Shown: positions 1-8,163, numbered from the stretch's first letter. The stretch: 64,000 nt of DNA from Defluviicoccus sp046348835 (GCA_046348835.1 JAXMDM010000002.1:1054001-1118000), one strand, 5' to 3'. Notes: a model not told the origin generated them from the letters alone. Numbers and translations: made by a program.

Positions 1-519
1 GATGAAACCGTCGACCGGGTTCGCGACGCGGCGGCGAAGGGCCGCCACTGGACGGCAGAGACCGCTGATCGCGCATCCCACACGATCCGCCACAAGGTCG
101 ACACCGCCTACGGCTTTACCCGCGATACCGCCAGCGATGTTGGCGGACGGGTGCGCAAGGCCGCACGGCCCGCGGTTGGCTATGCGCGCGAACATCCGAT
201 GGCAATGGGAGCGGTGCTGGTGCTGGGCGGGGCCGCCCTCGCGTTGCTGCTCTCCCGCCGCACCGGGCACGGCCGCGACGATGCGGCGGCCGGGGCAGCC
301 CCCGGCGTGGCGGAAACCGCGTATGCCTCAGGTGTCGAAACCCCGGAGGAATGGCATCGGCCGCCGACCGTGCCCATAACCCCGGAAGACGAGGAACCGG
401 TGTTCGCCGCCGGCGATCTGAGCGCCGAAGCGATCCGCCCGGCGACCGAGGCGGAGCGGGAAGAGGTGGCGATGGCGGACGGAGAGCGAAGCGTCGGCCG
501 GGAGCCAGGCGGAGCGTAG
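1..519 (+). CDS. Membrane-anchored stress-type protein, 5' partial
   Basis: The reading frame is open from the first base of the window, so the N-terminus lies off the left edge; the GTG at 151 is only an internal codon. About 50 polar, charged residues precede one hydrophobic segment (AMGAVLVLGGAALALLL) that starts right after an REHP motif. An acidic tail follows. A long polar or amphipathic N-terminal part, an REHP-like motif and a single membrane segment resemble the ElaB/YgaM (DUF883) and DUF3618 families of small membrane-anchored proteins. Those are often stress or stationary-phase induced, but the family cannot be fixed from this fragment. It sits next to the EcfG regulon genes, which fits a stress role by inference. 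The stop at 517-519 is 4 bp before the next small gene. Confidence 0.6.
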   Translation, partial: DETVDRVRDAAAKGRHWTAETADRASHTIRHKVDTAYGFTRDTASDVGGRVRKAARPAVGYAREHPMAMGAVLVLGGAALALLLSRRTGHGRDDAAAGAAPGVAETAYASGVETPEEWHRPPTVPITPEDEEPVFAAGDLSAEAIRPATEAEREEVAMADGERSVGREPGGA

Positions 520-523
520 GAGC

Positions 524-598
524 ATGAACAACCTCTTCTGGTTGATCGGGGTGATCGTCGTCGTCCTCGCGGTGCTTTCCTTCCTCGGCCTCCGCTGA
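524..598 (+). CDS. 24-residue single-span membrane peptide
   Basis: This short frame starts with ATG 4 bp after the upstream stop, with a GGAG-type ribosome site overlapping the end of the previous gene. The product begins MNNLFWLIGVIVVVLAV and ends in a short SFLGLR tail. It is essentially one transmembrane helix, with no room for a soluble domain. Tiny one-span proteins of this kind occur in alphaproteobacteria and are usually left unannotated or called hypothetical. Translational coupling to the upstream membrane protein and the terminator 25 bp downstream support a real gene. Its function is unknown; a role modulating a membrane complex would be a guess. Confidence 0.6.
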   Translation: MNNLFWLIGVIVVVLAVLSFLGLR

Positions 599-623
599 GT
601 CGTATCCGGCAAGGGCAAAAAGG

Positions 624-646
624 AAAGGCGCCCTTGTGGCGCCTTT
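624..646. terminator. Bidirectional intrinsic terminator
   Basis: A perfect 9-bp stem (AAAGGCGCC / GGCGCCTTT) encloses a 5-base loop. The A and T ends of the stem give a U-rich tail on either strand. It lies between the 24-residue peptide gene (plus strand) and the dehydrogenase gene (minus strand), which converge on it. Confidence 0.8.
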
Positions 647-684
647 CTGCTGCGGATGGATGGATGGGCGGGGGGGTGGTCGCT

Positions 685-1530
685 TCAGCCGCCGACGAGC
701 TCGCCGCCGTTCGGATGAAGGATCTGGCCCGACATGTAGGAGGAGTCGTCGCAGGCCAGAAACAGGTGGCAGGGAGCCACCTCGTTGGGCTGACCGGCGC
801 GCCGGAACGGCTGCTTGTTGCCGAATTCGGCCACCCGGTCCGCATCGAAGCTGGCCGGGATCAGCGGCGTCCAGATGGGACCCGGTGCGACCCCGTTGAC
901 GCGGATGCCCCGGCCGGCCAGCTCCTGGCTGAGGGAGCGGGTGAAGGCGACGATGGCGCCGCGGGTCGCGCTGTAGTCGAGGAGCCCCTTGCTGCCCCGG
1001 TACGCGGTGACCGACGTGGTGTTGACGATGGCGGAGCCGGCCTCGAGATGAGGTAACGCCGCCTTGGTCATGAAGAAATAGCCGAACACATTGGTCTGGA
1101 AGGTCTGTTCCAGCTGCTCCGCCGACAATTCGGTCAAATCGTCGACCGGATGTTGCTCGGCGGCGTTGTTGACCAGGATATCGAGGCGGCCGAAGGCAGC
1201 CAGGGTTCGGTCTACGGCCCGTTGGCAGAACGCCTCGTCGCCCACATCGCCGGCGATCAGCAGCGCCGGCTGTCCCTCCGCCTCAACCGCCGCCCGCGTC
1301 GCCGCGGCGTCCTCGGTTTCCTCCTTGAAGACGATGGCCACCGAGGCGCCTTCCCGGGCGAACAGGACGGCGCAGGCGCGCCCGATTCCGCTGTCCCCGC
1401 CGGTGATCAGCGCGGTCTTCCCGGCGAGCCGGCCGGAGGACGGAAAACGCGGCGCGTAATCGGGACGCGGGTGCATCAGGGCTTCCCGACCCGGCTGATG
1501 AGCCTGACTCTGTGGCGGAAATGCAGACAT
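685..1530 (-). CDS. SDR family oxidoreductase (YghA/GsP39-like) with altered catalytic Lys
   Basis: This is a 281-residue short-chain dehydrogenase. It has the Rossmann cofactor motif TGGDSGIGRA, the NNAA motif and a serine/tyrosine active site. An N-terminal extension of about 45 residues before the Rossmann fold and the NGGELVGG C-terminus match the YghA / general stress protein 39 subfamily of NADP-dependent aldehyde or alcohol reductases. The usual YxxxK is here YSATR: the codon is CGC, so the catalytic lysine is replaced by arginine. ATG 1530 is chosen over an upstream in-frame start because homologues begin shortly before this point and a GAGG site precedes it. The PRC-barrel gene lies 83 bp upstream on the same strand, so both probably share its EcfG promoter. 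Confidence 0.85.
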   Translation of the reverse strand: MSAFPPQSQAHQPGREALMHPRPDYAPRFPSSGRLAGKTALITGGDSGIGRACAVLFAREGASVAIVFKEETEDAAATRAAVEAEGQPALLIAGDVGDEAFCQRAVDRTLAAFGRLDILVNNAAEQHPVDDLTELSAEQLEQTFQTNVFGYFFMTKAALPHLEAGSAIVNTTSVTAYRGSKGLLDYSATRGAIVAFTRSLSQELAGRGIRVNGVAPGPIWTPLIPASFDADRVAEFGNKQPFRRAGQPNEVAPCHLFLACDDSSYMSGQILHPNGGELVGG

Positions 1531-1613
1531 GTTCGAGCCTCTGAGCGACACAATGGAAATGATGACGAAAAGGCAGGGTACCCGTGCCCGGATACCCCGC
1601 TCTACTATCCCAG

Positions 1614-1982
1614 CTATTGCCAATAAGGCTTGGTGCCGTAATAGTCGTATACCTTGCTGCCGAAGCTCTGGTCTTCCAGCTTGCTGATGACTTCCGTCTC
1701 GCTGCCTGCCGGCGCACCCTCGAGCTTATCGCGGCTCATCTCCACTTCATAGCCGCCCAGGCTCGTGTTGTACTTGAGCGCGTTCCACGGCAGCGCAAAG
1801 TAGTCGCTGCCGATGCCCAGCAGGCCGCCGGACGCCATGGTGGCGTAGACGACCTGACCGGAGGCCTTGTCGATCATCACATTCTTGATCGTACCGACGT
1901 TGTCGCCTGACGTGTCATAAACAGAGGTACCTTCGACCTTGTCGGCAGAAATTAACCGGCTGGTTTCCTGCGCGCTTGCCAT
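1614..1982 (-). CDS. PRC-barrel domain protein
   Basis: This 122-residue protein is built around one PRC-barrel. The segment from LISADKVEGTSVYD through VGTIKNVMID to the ALPWNALKY strand is the typical small beta-barrel seen in photosynthetic reaction-centre H subunits and RimM. Free-standing PRC-barrel proteins of this size are common members of alphaproteobacterial general-stress regulons; their biochemical role is not established. ATG 1982 is favoured over TTG 1988 because GGAG lies 7 bases before it. An exact EcfG-type promoter ends 42 bp upstream of the start. The dehydrogenase gene follows in the same direction. Confidence 0.85.
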   Translation of the reverse strand: MASAQETSRLISADKVEGTSVYDTSGDNVGTIKNVMIDKASGQVVYATMASGGLLGIGSDYFALPWNALKYNTSLGGYEVEMSRDKLEGAPAGSETEVISKLEDQSFGSKVYDYYGTKPYWQ

Positions 1983-2024
1983 ATTCAAGCTCCGTTTCCT
2001 CAGAGGTTGCGGTGATGATTTTGG

Positions 2025-2049
2025 AACGCGACAAGGAGGCGGAAGTTCC
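2025..2049 (-). promoter_or_regulatory. EcfG-type promoter for PRC-barrel/SDR genes
   Basis: On the minus strand this reads GGAAC, 16 bases, CGTT, an exact match to the general-stress ECF sigma consensus GGAAC-N16/17-CGTT. It lies 42 bp upstream of the PRC-barrel start codon, giving a leader of roughly 35 nt. Confidence 0.8.
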
Positions 2050-2253
2050 GGATCGGACCATCTCCGACGAGGGCCGCTCGGAACCCTAGCGTCAAAGGTA
2101 ATTATTCTTCATTCTGTGGCATGCGGGCACGGCGAATGTTTCGCCGCCGCCACGAAACATGCATGGACTCTTGCCTAACCGTCAATCCTTGCCGGTCGTC
2201 TTGGGCATCGGGCAAGCTCCCGCACCGCACCGCCAGGGGCATGCGAGGAGACT

Positions 2254-2277
2254 CGGCGAACCCGGAAAGGTTCGCCG
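2254..2277 (-). terminator. Candidate terminator of the glgX-ligD-ku transcript
   Basis: A perfect 9-bp inverted repeat (CGGCGAACC / GGTTCGCCG, 6-base loop) lies 22 bp beyond the ku stop codon. No clear U-tract follows on the minus strand, so it may be a weak or Rho-assisted terminator. The rest of 1983-2298 holds only the EcfG promoter; I see no gene there. Confidence 0.4.
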
Positions 2278-2298
2278 GTTTCGGGTCGGGGGAGTCGT

Positions 2299-3177
2299 TC
2301 AGGCGCTCTTCTTCTTCGGCGACGCGGCGCGCGCTGGTGCCTTCGAACGGCTCGGCTTGCGCTCGCCGCTGGCGACTGCGGCGGGTGCGGCCCCTTCCTC
2401 CGCCGGCCGCTGGAGGCTCTGGCGGAGTGCATCCATCAGGTTGATCACCTTGCCGCGTTCCGGCGCCGGCGCCACCACCGGGACCTCTCCCTTCAGCTTG
2501 GCTTCGATCATCTCCCGGACCGCATCCTGGTAGCGGTCATGGAAGGCGGCCGGGTCGAACGCCCCCGACTTCTGCTCGATCAGCTGCCCCGCCAGGGTGA
2601 GCATCTCCTGGTCGACGGCGCCCTCGGCGATATCGGAGAAATAGGCGGCGCTGTCGCGCACCTCGTCCTTGTTGCGCAAGGTGGTGACGACGAGGCCCTT
2701 GTCGCGCGGGTAGAGCATCACCATCCGCTCGCGCCCGGCGATCACCAGCCGCGAGATGGCGACCTTGCCCTTGTCGTGCATGGCCTGCTGGATCACCCGA
2801 AAGGTTTCCTGGGCGACCTTGCCGTCCGGGGCCAGATAATAGGGCTTATCCAGGTAGAGTTCGTCCACGTCGCTTTCATCGGCGAAGGACTCGATGACGA
2901 GGGTCTCGCTGGACTCGATCCGCACCTTCTCGAAGTCCTCGTCGCTCATGACGACGTAGCGGTCCTTGTCGTACTCGTATCCCTTGACCAGGTCCGCCCG
3001 CTCCACGTCGCCGATCTCCGGGTCGCGGGGTTGCATGCGGATACGGTTGTGGGTGTCCTTGTGCAGAAGATGAAAGGAGACACGGTTGCTTTCGCTGACC
3101 GCGTTGTAGAGACGCACCGGACAAGAAACCAGAGACAGCTTCAGATGGCCCTTCCACGTCGCCCGCGGCGCTGCCAT
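2299..3177 (-). CDS. ku: DNA end-binding protein Ku
   Basis: This 292-residue bacterial Ku forms the homodimeric ring that binds double-strand DNA ends and recruits LigD in non-homologous end joining. The N-terminus MAAPRATWKGHLKLSL is the family signature, followed by the Ku core (SFHLLHKDTHNRIRM, VKGYEYDKDRYVVM, PYYLAPDG). The last 30 residues form a Lys/Arg/Ser/Pro-rich basic tail, as in many bacterial Ku proteins. ATG 3177 has GGGAG 8 bases upstream and gives the usual family start; ATG 3198 would overlap the ligD stop. It sits 13 bp after ligD on the same strand, so Ku and LigD are almost certainly co-transcribed, probably together with glgX from its EcfG promoter. Confidence 0.95.
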   Translation of the reverse strand: MAAPRATWKGHLKLSLVSCPVRLYNAVSESNRVSFHLLHKDTHNRIRMQPRDPEIGDVERADLVKGYEYDKDRYVVMSDEDFEKVRIESSETLVIESFADESDVDELYLDKPYYLAPDGKVAQETFRVIQQAMHDKGKVAISRLVIAGRERMVMLYPRDKGLVVTTLRNKDEVRDSAAYFSDIAEGAVDQEMLTLAGQLIEQKSGAFDPAAFHDRYQDAVREMIEAKLKGEVPVVAPAPERGKVINLMDALRQSLQRPAEEGAAPAAVASGERKPSRSKAPARAASPKKKSA

Positions 3178-3190
3178 GGCACCGACTCCC

Positions 3191-5755
3191 TTATTCATTC
3201 AGCCCGGCGAACCGCCGCGCCTCTTTTGAGATTACTCGGGCGGATGCTTCCAGCTCCCGCCACGGATCAATGATCATATGGGAAAGTCGCAGCGGAACGC
3301 TGCGATAATCGTAGACGCGCGGCTCATCGGTTTCCTCGAGCTCCGCCCATCCCAAGGGCGTCGCCACGGTCAGCCCGGGCCGGGCGCGCAGCGAATAGGC
3401 GCCGACGGCGGTGGCGGTGCGGCCGTTGCGCAGATAATCGATGAAGGTTTTCCCCTTGCGGGCGCGCTTCGCCATGTTCTTGGTGAAGCGGGCCGGATCG
3501 GCCGCGGCGAGAGCCGAGGCGAAGCCTTCGGCGAAGGCCAGAACCTCCGCCCAGCCGGCGCCGGGAACGATGGGAACGACCACGTGCAAGCCCTTGCCGC
3601 CGGTGGTCTTGACGAAGGGAACGAGGCCGAGCGTCTGCAACCGCTCCCGCACCACCAGGGCGGCGGCGACCACCGCCGGCCAGCCGAGCGCCTCGTCGGG
3701 ATCCAGATCGAAGACGATCCGGTCCGGGTGGGCCGCATCGGCGACCCGGCAGCCGCGGCAGTGCAGCTCGACGACGCCGAACTGGGCCAGCGCCAACAGG
3801 CCGGCGGCATCATCCACGTGGATCACCGTCTCCGCCGGCTCATCGTCCAAGGGCGGAAGCTCCGAGCGGGCGACCGCCTCCGGCATCCCCGGCGTCGCGT
3901 TGCGTTGGTAGAAGCAGTCCTCGGTCCGGCCGGAGGGACAACGAACGAGGGTGAGCGGCCGGCCGGCCAGTTCCGTCAACAGCCAGTCGCCGACCCGGGC
4001 ATAGTAAAGGGCGATGTCCAGCTTGGTGGCGGTATCGAACATTCGCCGCTCGGGATTGGTCACCCACACCGAGGCGAGATCGGCATCGCTGACCCAGCGG
4101 CGGGCCGGACCCACGGGTGCAGGGGAGGGGGCAGGGGAGGGGGCAGAGGAGGGGACAGGGGAGGAGGCGGGGGCAGGCATGGCTTCGGCCGAGGTCGCCG
4201 ACGAAGCGAGAGCGGAGGAGGCGGGCTTATCTAGCCGCAGGCCCTTGAACGCGGCCTGCCGCAGCCGCCCGTCGGCGGTGACATTGGCGTAGCGCACTTC
4301 CACCACCAGCCGCGGCTCCACCCAGACCGGCCGTTCCCGGGCAACCTCGGCTGGCACCGGCACCGCCGGGCGGTCCGCCTGGATCGCTTCCAGCCGACTT
4401 TCCAGATCGGCGGCGATGGCCCGGGTAAAGCCGGTGCCGGCCTTGCCCACGTAGGCGGTGGCCATACCGGCTTCATCCATCCGCGCCAGCAGCAGCGCCG
4501 CCAGGCCGCCCGCCGCGGCGCTGCGGGTGAAGCCGAGGACGACGAAATCATCGGCATTGACGCACTTGGACTTCCGCCAGGTCCGCCCGCGTCCCGAGCG
4601 ATAAGGAGCATCGGCGCGCTTCGAGATAATGCCCTCGATGCCCATGCGGCAGCCTTCTGCCAACAGCCGTTCGCCGCTGCCGCCGACATGCTCGCTCAAT
4701 TGAAGGGCGCGGTCGCGTCCGGCGGCGGCCAGCAGTCTGGTCAGCACCTCCTTGCGATCGGCCAGTGCCGCTTCACGCAGATCGTAGTCGTCGAGGTAGA
4801 GCAGATCGAAGGCGAAAAACAGGAGCGGTGCGGAGTCTTCGCGGGACAGCGTCTCCTGCAGGCGGGAGAAGCTCGATACGCCTTTCTCGTCCTGGACGAT
4901 GATTTCGCCGTCGATCAGCGCCCGCCGGCAGGGCAGGCCCCGGAACGCGGCGGTCAGATCCCGGTAGCGGTCGGTCCAGTCGAGGCCGTTGCGGGTGAAA
5001 AAGCGGGTCCGGCCCTCGTCGACGCGGGCGAGGGCGCGGTAGCCGTCGAGCTTGATCTCATGCAGCCAGCCCTCGCCTTCGGGGGGGCGGCTGCCCGCCA
5101 TGGCCAGTTGGGGCGCAACGAACTCGGCCATATCGGCCCGCCGCGCTCCGCTGATGGATGCCACCGTTTCCGTCGCCGGTGCGCTGAGTTCGGCGAGGGT
5201 GCGGCCCGATACGACGCTGCGGTCGTCGGGCCGTCCGTCGGCCTCTTCCTTTTCGTCGGCGTCTTCCGGCTCATCGCGGGCGGCGTCGTCGCGCTCCTTG
5301 ATCAGCAACCAGTTGTCGCGCTTCTCCTGGCGCTTCAGCCGCACGAGTGTCCAGCCGCCGGTCAGCTTCCGGCCGAACAGGCGGAATTTAAGGACACCTT
5401 TGGCGAACCCTTCCTCGGGATCGCCCATGGGCGCCCACGTCCCCCGATCCCAGATCAGGACATGGCCGGCCCCGTACTCACCCGCCGGAATGGCGCCCTC
5501 GAAGTCGGCGTAGGCGAGGGGATGGTCTTCCACGTGAACGGCGAGACGTCGCACCCGCGGATCGAAGCTTGGCCTCCGGGTCACCGCCCAGCTCTTCAGC
5601 ACCCCCCCGAACTGAAGCCGCAGATCATAGTGGAGGCGGCGCGCCGCATGTTTTTGGATGACATAAAGGCGCTCCGTCTCAGGCGAAACCTCACCCGACG
5701 GTTCGGCCGAACGTTCGAACCGACGCTTGCGCCTGTACTCGTCCAGTTCCGCGAT
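3191..5755 (-). CDS. ligD: ATP-dependent DNA ligase D with non-canonical start (ATC)
   Basis: This is multifunctional NHEJ ligase LigD, about 854 residues, with domain order phosphoesterase, ligase, polymerase. The phosphoesterase part carries QKHAARRLHYDLRL, with His, His, Asp and Arg of the active site. The ligase domain has the nucleotidyl Lys in HEIKLDGYRA and the motif LIDGEIIV. The polymerase domain has FDLDPDE and KTTGGKGLHVVVP. A Ser/Ala/Pro-rich linker precedes the polymerase. The first canonical in-frame start is GTG 5602, which lies after the phosphoesterase catalytic residues. The conserved frame runs 51 codons further upstream to ATC at 5755, preceded by GGGAG with a 7-base gap, exactly where ATG is expected. 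The glgX stop is in the same frame at 5825-5827. See findings. Confidence 0.9.
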   Translation of the reverse strand: MAELDEYRRKRRFERSAEPSGEVSPETERLYVIQKHAARRLHYDLRLQFGGVLKSWAVTRRPSFDPRVRRLAVHVEDHPLAYADFEGAIPAGEYGAGHVLIWDRGTWAPMGDPEEGFAKGVLKFRLFGRKLTGGWTLVRLKRQEKRDNWLLIKERDDAARDEPEDADEKEEADGRPDDRSVVSGRTLAELSAPATETVASISGARRADMAEFVAPQLAMAGSRPPEGEGWLHEIKLDGYRALARVDEGRTRFFTRNGLDWTDRYRDLTAAFRGLPCRRALIDGEIIVQDEKGVSSFSRLQETLSREDSAPLLFFAFDLLYLDDYDLREAALADRKEVLTRLLAAAGRDRALQLSEHVGGSGERLLAEGCRMGIEGIISKRADAPYRSGRGRTWRKSKCVNADDFVVLGFTRSAAAGGLAALLLARMDEAGMATAYVGKAGTGFTRAIAADLESRLEAIQADRPAVPVPAEVARERPVWVEPRLVVEVRYANVTADGRLRQAAFKGLRLDKPASSALASSATSAEAMPAPASSPVPSSAPSPAPSPAPVGPARRWVSDADLASVWVTNPERRMFDTATKLDIALYYARVGDWLLTELAGRPLTLVRCPSGRTEDCFYQRNATPGMPEAVARSELPPLDDEPAETVIHVDDAAGLLALAQFGVVELHCRGCRVADAAHPDRIVFDLDPDEALGWPAVVAAALVVRERLQTLGLVPFVKTTGGKGLHVVVPIVPGAGWAEVLAFAEGFASALAAADPARFTKNMAKRARKGKTFIDYLRNGRTATAVGAYSLRARPGLTVATPLGWAELEETDEPRVYDYRSVPLRLSHMIIDPWRELEASARVISKEARRFAGLNE
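4119..4166. repeat. 12-bp tandem repeat in the ligD linker
   Basis: About four units of a 12-base motif (GCAGGGGAGGGG and close variants, plus-strand reading) lie in tandem inside ligD. They encode the Ser-Pro-Ala-Pro repeats of the linker between the ligase and polymerase domains. Because units are 12 bp, copy-number change would keep the frame and only alter linker length. Confidence 0.7.
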
Positions 5756-5824
5756 CGGGACGCTCCCTATCCGTCCGTTCCCATCAAAACTGCGCTGGCG
5801 TCGCCAGGTTCCCCCGCTTTGCGC

Positions 5825-7969
5825 TCAATTGGCGGCGGCGCTCTCTTCCAGGTAGCGGATAAACAGGACAAGCGTGCGCGGCTGAACCTCGTAGCGATCA
5901 CCGGCGCGAAAGATCGGTCCATCCGCACCGATGTTGTCGTTGGCGGTGGTATCCATGACAAGGCGCCAGCTCACGTCCACCTCGATGCCCGGTAAAGTCC
6001 AGTCGATCTTCTCATGATGAGCGTTGAGGGCCATGAAGAAGCTGTCGTCGGGCTGCACCTCGCCGAGCGGTGTCAGGTGTAATTCTCCAGCTTCCCCGCG
6101 AATAAGGTAGCCGATGGCATTTCTATCCTGGTCCTTCCAGTCGGTATCGGAGAATTCGCCGCCGTCAGGCTTCAGCCAAGTCACGTCCCGGATCTCTGTG
6201 CCGGGAATATACTTGGCGTGGAAAAATTTGGAGCGGTGCAGAACGATGTGCTGCCGCCGAAGCTCTATCATGCGGATGACGAAGGCGAGGAAGTCCTTAT
6301 CGTCGTCACCGATGTTCTCCCAGTCGAACCAACTGATCTCGCTGTCCTGGCAGTAGGCGTTGTTGTTGCCTCCTTGCGTTCGGCCGACCTCGTCGCCCAT
6401 CACCAGCATCGGCACCCCTTGCGACAACAGGAGGGTCGCCATTAGGTTGCGGCGCTGGCGCAGGCGGAGCGCCTGGACCGCGGGATCATCGGTTGGCCCC
6501 TCGACACCGCAGTTCCAACTGTTGTTGTTGTCGGTGCCGTCCCGATTATCTTCCAGGTTAGCGTCGTTGTGCTTTCCGTTGTAGCTGACCACGTCGGCGA
6601 GGGTGAACCCGTCGTGGGCGGTCAAGAAGTTGACCGAGGCCCAGGGACAGCGCCCGTGGCTGTCGAAGAGATCGGCCGATCCGGTCAGCCGTGTGGCCAG
6701 ATCGGACGTTTGCGCTTCGTCCCCCTTCCAGAAACGACGCACCGTATCGCGGTAACGATCGTTCCATTCGGCCCAGCCGGCGGGGAAACCGCCAACCCGG
6801 TAACCGCCGTCGCCCACGTCCCAGGGCTCGGCGATCAACTTGACCACGGTGAGCACCGGGTCCTGGCGCATCGCGTCGAGGAAGCCGCAGTGGGGATCGA
6901 AGGCGCCATGCGCCTCGCGAGCCAGCGTCGACGCCAGGTCGAAGCGGAACCCGTCCACGTGCATTTCGCTCACCCAGTAGCGGAGCGAGTCCATGACCAG
7001 CTGCAGAACCCGCGGGTGACGCAGGTCGAACACGTTGCCGCAACCGGTGAAGTCCATGTAGTAGCGCGGATTGTCGTGAACGAGATGGTAGTAAGAGGCG
7101 TTGTCGATACCGCGGAAGGAGAGGGTCGGCCCCATCTGGTTGCCTTCCGCGGTGTGGTTGTAGACCACGTCCATGATCACCTCGATCCCCGCCGAATGCA
7201 TCACTTGGACGAAGGTCTTGAACTCGCCGAGGTGCTTCGAGCTCAGGTAGCGGGGATGGGGGGCGAAGAATCCCAGCGTGTTATACCCCCAATAGTTGCA
7301 CACGCCGCGTTCCACCAAATGGCGATCGTCGAGAAAGAGCTGGATCGGCAGGAGCTCGATCGCAGTCACCCCCAGCTTCGCCAGGTGCTCGACGGCGGCG
7401 GGTTGGGACAGTCCGGCAAAGGTGCCGCGCAGCGGTTCGGGAATGTCGGGATGGCGCCGGGTGTAGCCCTTAACGTGCATCTCGTAAACGATCGTGCCGT
7501 GCCAGTCGGTGCGCGGCGGCCGGTCTTCACCCCAGGTGAAGGCGGTATCGACGACGCAGCACTTCGGCATCCACCTGGCGTTGTTGCGGGTATCGAAGCT
7601 GAGGTCGACATCGCGGTGGCCGATCTTGTAGCCGAAGTGGGCATCCTTCCACACCAGATTGCCGACCACGCTCTTGGCATAGGGATCCAGGAGGAGCTTG
7701 TGGTGGTTGAACCGATGCCCCCGGGCGGGCGCGTAAGGGCCGGCGACGCGGTAGCCGTAGAGTTGTCCCGGCCGCACATCCGGCAGATAGGCATGCCAGA
7801 CCTCGTCGGTGTACTGGCTGAACGGAACGCGCTCGGTCTCCTTATTCCCATCCTCGCTGAACAGGCACAGCTCGACCCGTTCCGCATTCTCCGAGAACAG
7901 CGCGAAATTGACGCCGCGACCGTCCCAGGTGGCGCCGAGGGGATAGGGAAGGCCGGGCCATACGCGCAT
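5825..7969 (-). CDS. glgX: Glycogen debranching enzyme GlgX
   Basis: This 714-residue enzyme hydrolyses alpha-1,6 branches of phosphorylase-limit glycogen. An N-terminal CBM48-like region (GLPYPLGATWDGRGVNFALF) is followed by a GH13 barrel. The nucleophile Asp lies in GFRFDLAS, the acid/base Glu in LIAEPWDVG and the third Asp in LTAHDGFTL. ATG 7969 has GGAG 8 bases upstream and gives the standard family N-terminus; the 49 codons upstream in frame are not conserved-looking. An exact EcfG promoter lies about 130 bp upstream. ligD and ku follow on the same strand with a gap of about 70 bp, so glycogen mobilisation and end joining may share one stress transcript. Confidence 0.95.
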   Translation of the reverse strand: MRVWPGLPYPLGATWDGRGVNFALFSENAERVELCLFSEDGNKETERVPFSQYTDEVWHAYLPDVRPGQLYGYRVAGPYAPARGHRFNHHKLLLDPYAKSVVGNLVWKDAHFGYKIGHRDVDLSFDTRNNARWMPKCCVVDTAFTWGEDRPPRTDWHGTIVYEMHVKGYTRRHPDIPEPLRGTFAGLSQPAAVEHLAKLGVTAIELLPIQLFLDDRHLVERGVCNYWGYNTLGFFAPHPRYLSSKHLGEFKTFVQVMHSAGIEVIMDVVYNHTAEGNQMGPTLSFRGIDNASYYHLVHDNPRYYMDFTGCGNVFDLRHPRVLQLVMDSLRYWVSEMHVDGFRFDLASTLAREAHGAFDPHCGFLDAMRQDPVLTVVKLIAEPWDVGDGGYRVGGFPAGWAEWNDRYRDTVRRFWKGDEAQTSDLATRLTGSADLFDSHGRCPWASVNFLTAHDGFTLADVVSYNGKHNDANLEDNRDGTDNNNSWNCGVEGPTDDPAVQALRLRQRRNLMATLLLSQGVPMLVMGDEVGRTQGGNNNAYCQDSEISWFDWENIGDDDKDFLAFVIRMIELRRQHIVLHRSKFFHAKYIPGTEIRDVTWLKPDGGEFSDTDWKDQDRNAIGYLIRGEAGELHLTPLGEVQPDDSFFMALNAHHEKIDWTLPGIEVDVSWRLVMDTTANDNIGADGPIFRAGDRYEVQPRTLVLFIRYLEESAAAN

Positions 7970-8099
7970 GACGGTGTCTCCGCGGGTTCTGTCTGCCAAA
8001 CAGCGTGCGGACTGCGCCGGATGGCCGCGGGTGCTGGGCCGGCGAGCCGGGACGACGATCGCAGGTTTTACGTGCTCCGCACAAGCGGATCGGCTTGGA

Positions 8100-8124
8100 A
8101 ACGCGGCCACGGCCAACCGGTTCC
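8100..8124 (-). promoter_or_regulatory. EcfG-type promoter for glgX(-ligD-ku)
   Basis: The minus strand reads GGAAC, 16 bases, CGTT. It faces glgX, whose start is 131 bp downstream, and stands only 13 bp from the divergent EcfG promoter of the small gene at 8194. Two exact consensus matches back to back in one short intergenic region are unlikely by chance. Confidence 0.75.
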
Positions 8125-8137
8125 TTGCTGGCGCACG

Positions 8138-8163
8138 GGAACCCTTGGCCGCACCGCGACGTT
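8138..8163 (+). promoter_or_regulatory. EcfG-type promoter for small hydrophilic gene
   Basis: The plus strand reads GGAAC, 17 bases, CGTT. The start codon at 8194 is 30 bp downstream, leaving a short leader with an AAGGGACGAGCG ribosome site. Confidence 0.8.

Noticed and set aside
4688..5995. 435-codon plus-strand frame opposite ligD and the end of glgX
   Set aside because: It overlaps conserved LigD sequence on the other strand and has no recognisable domain.
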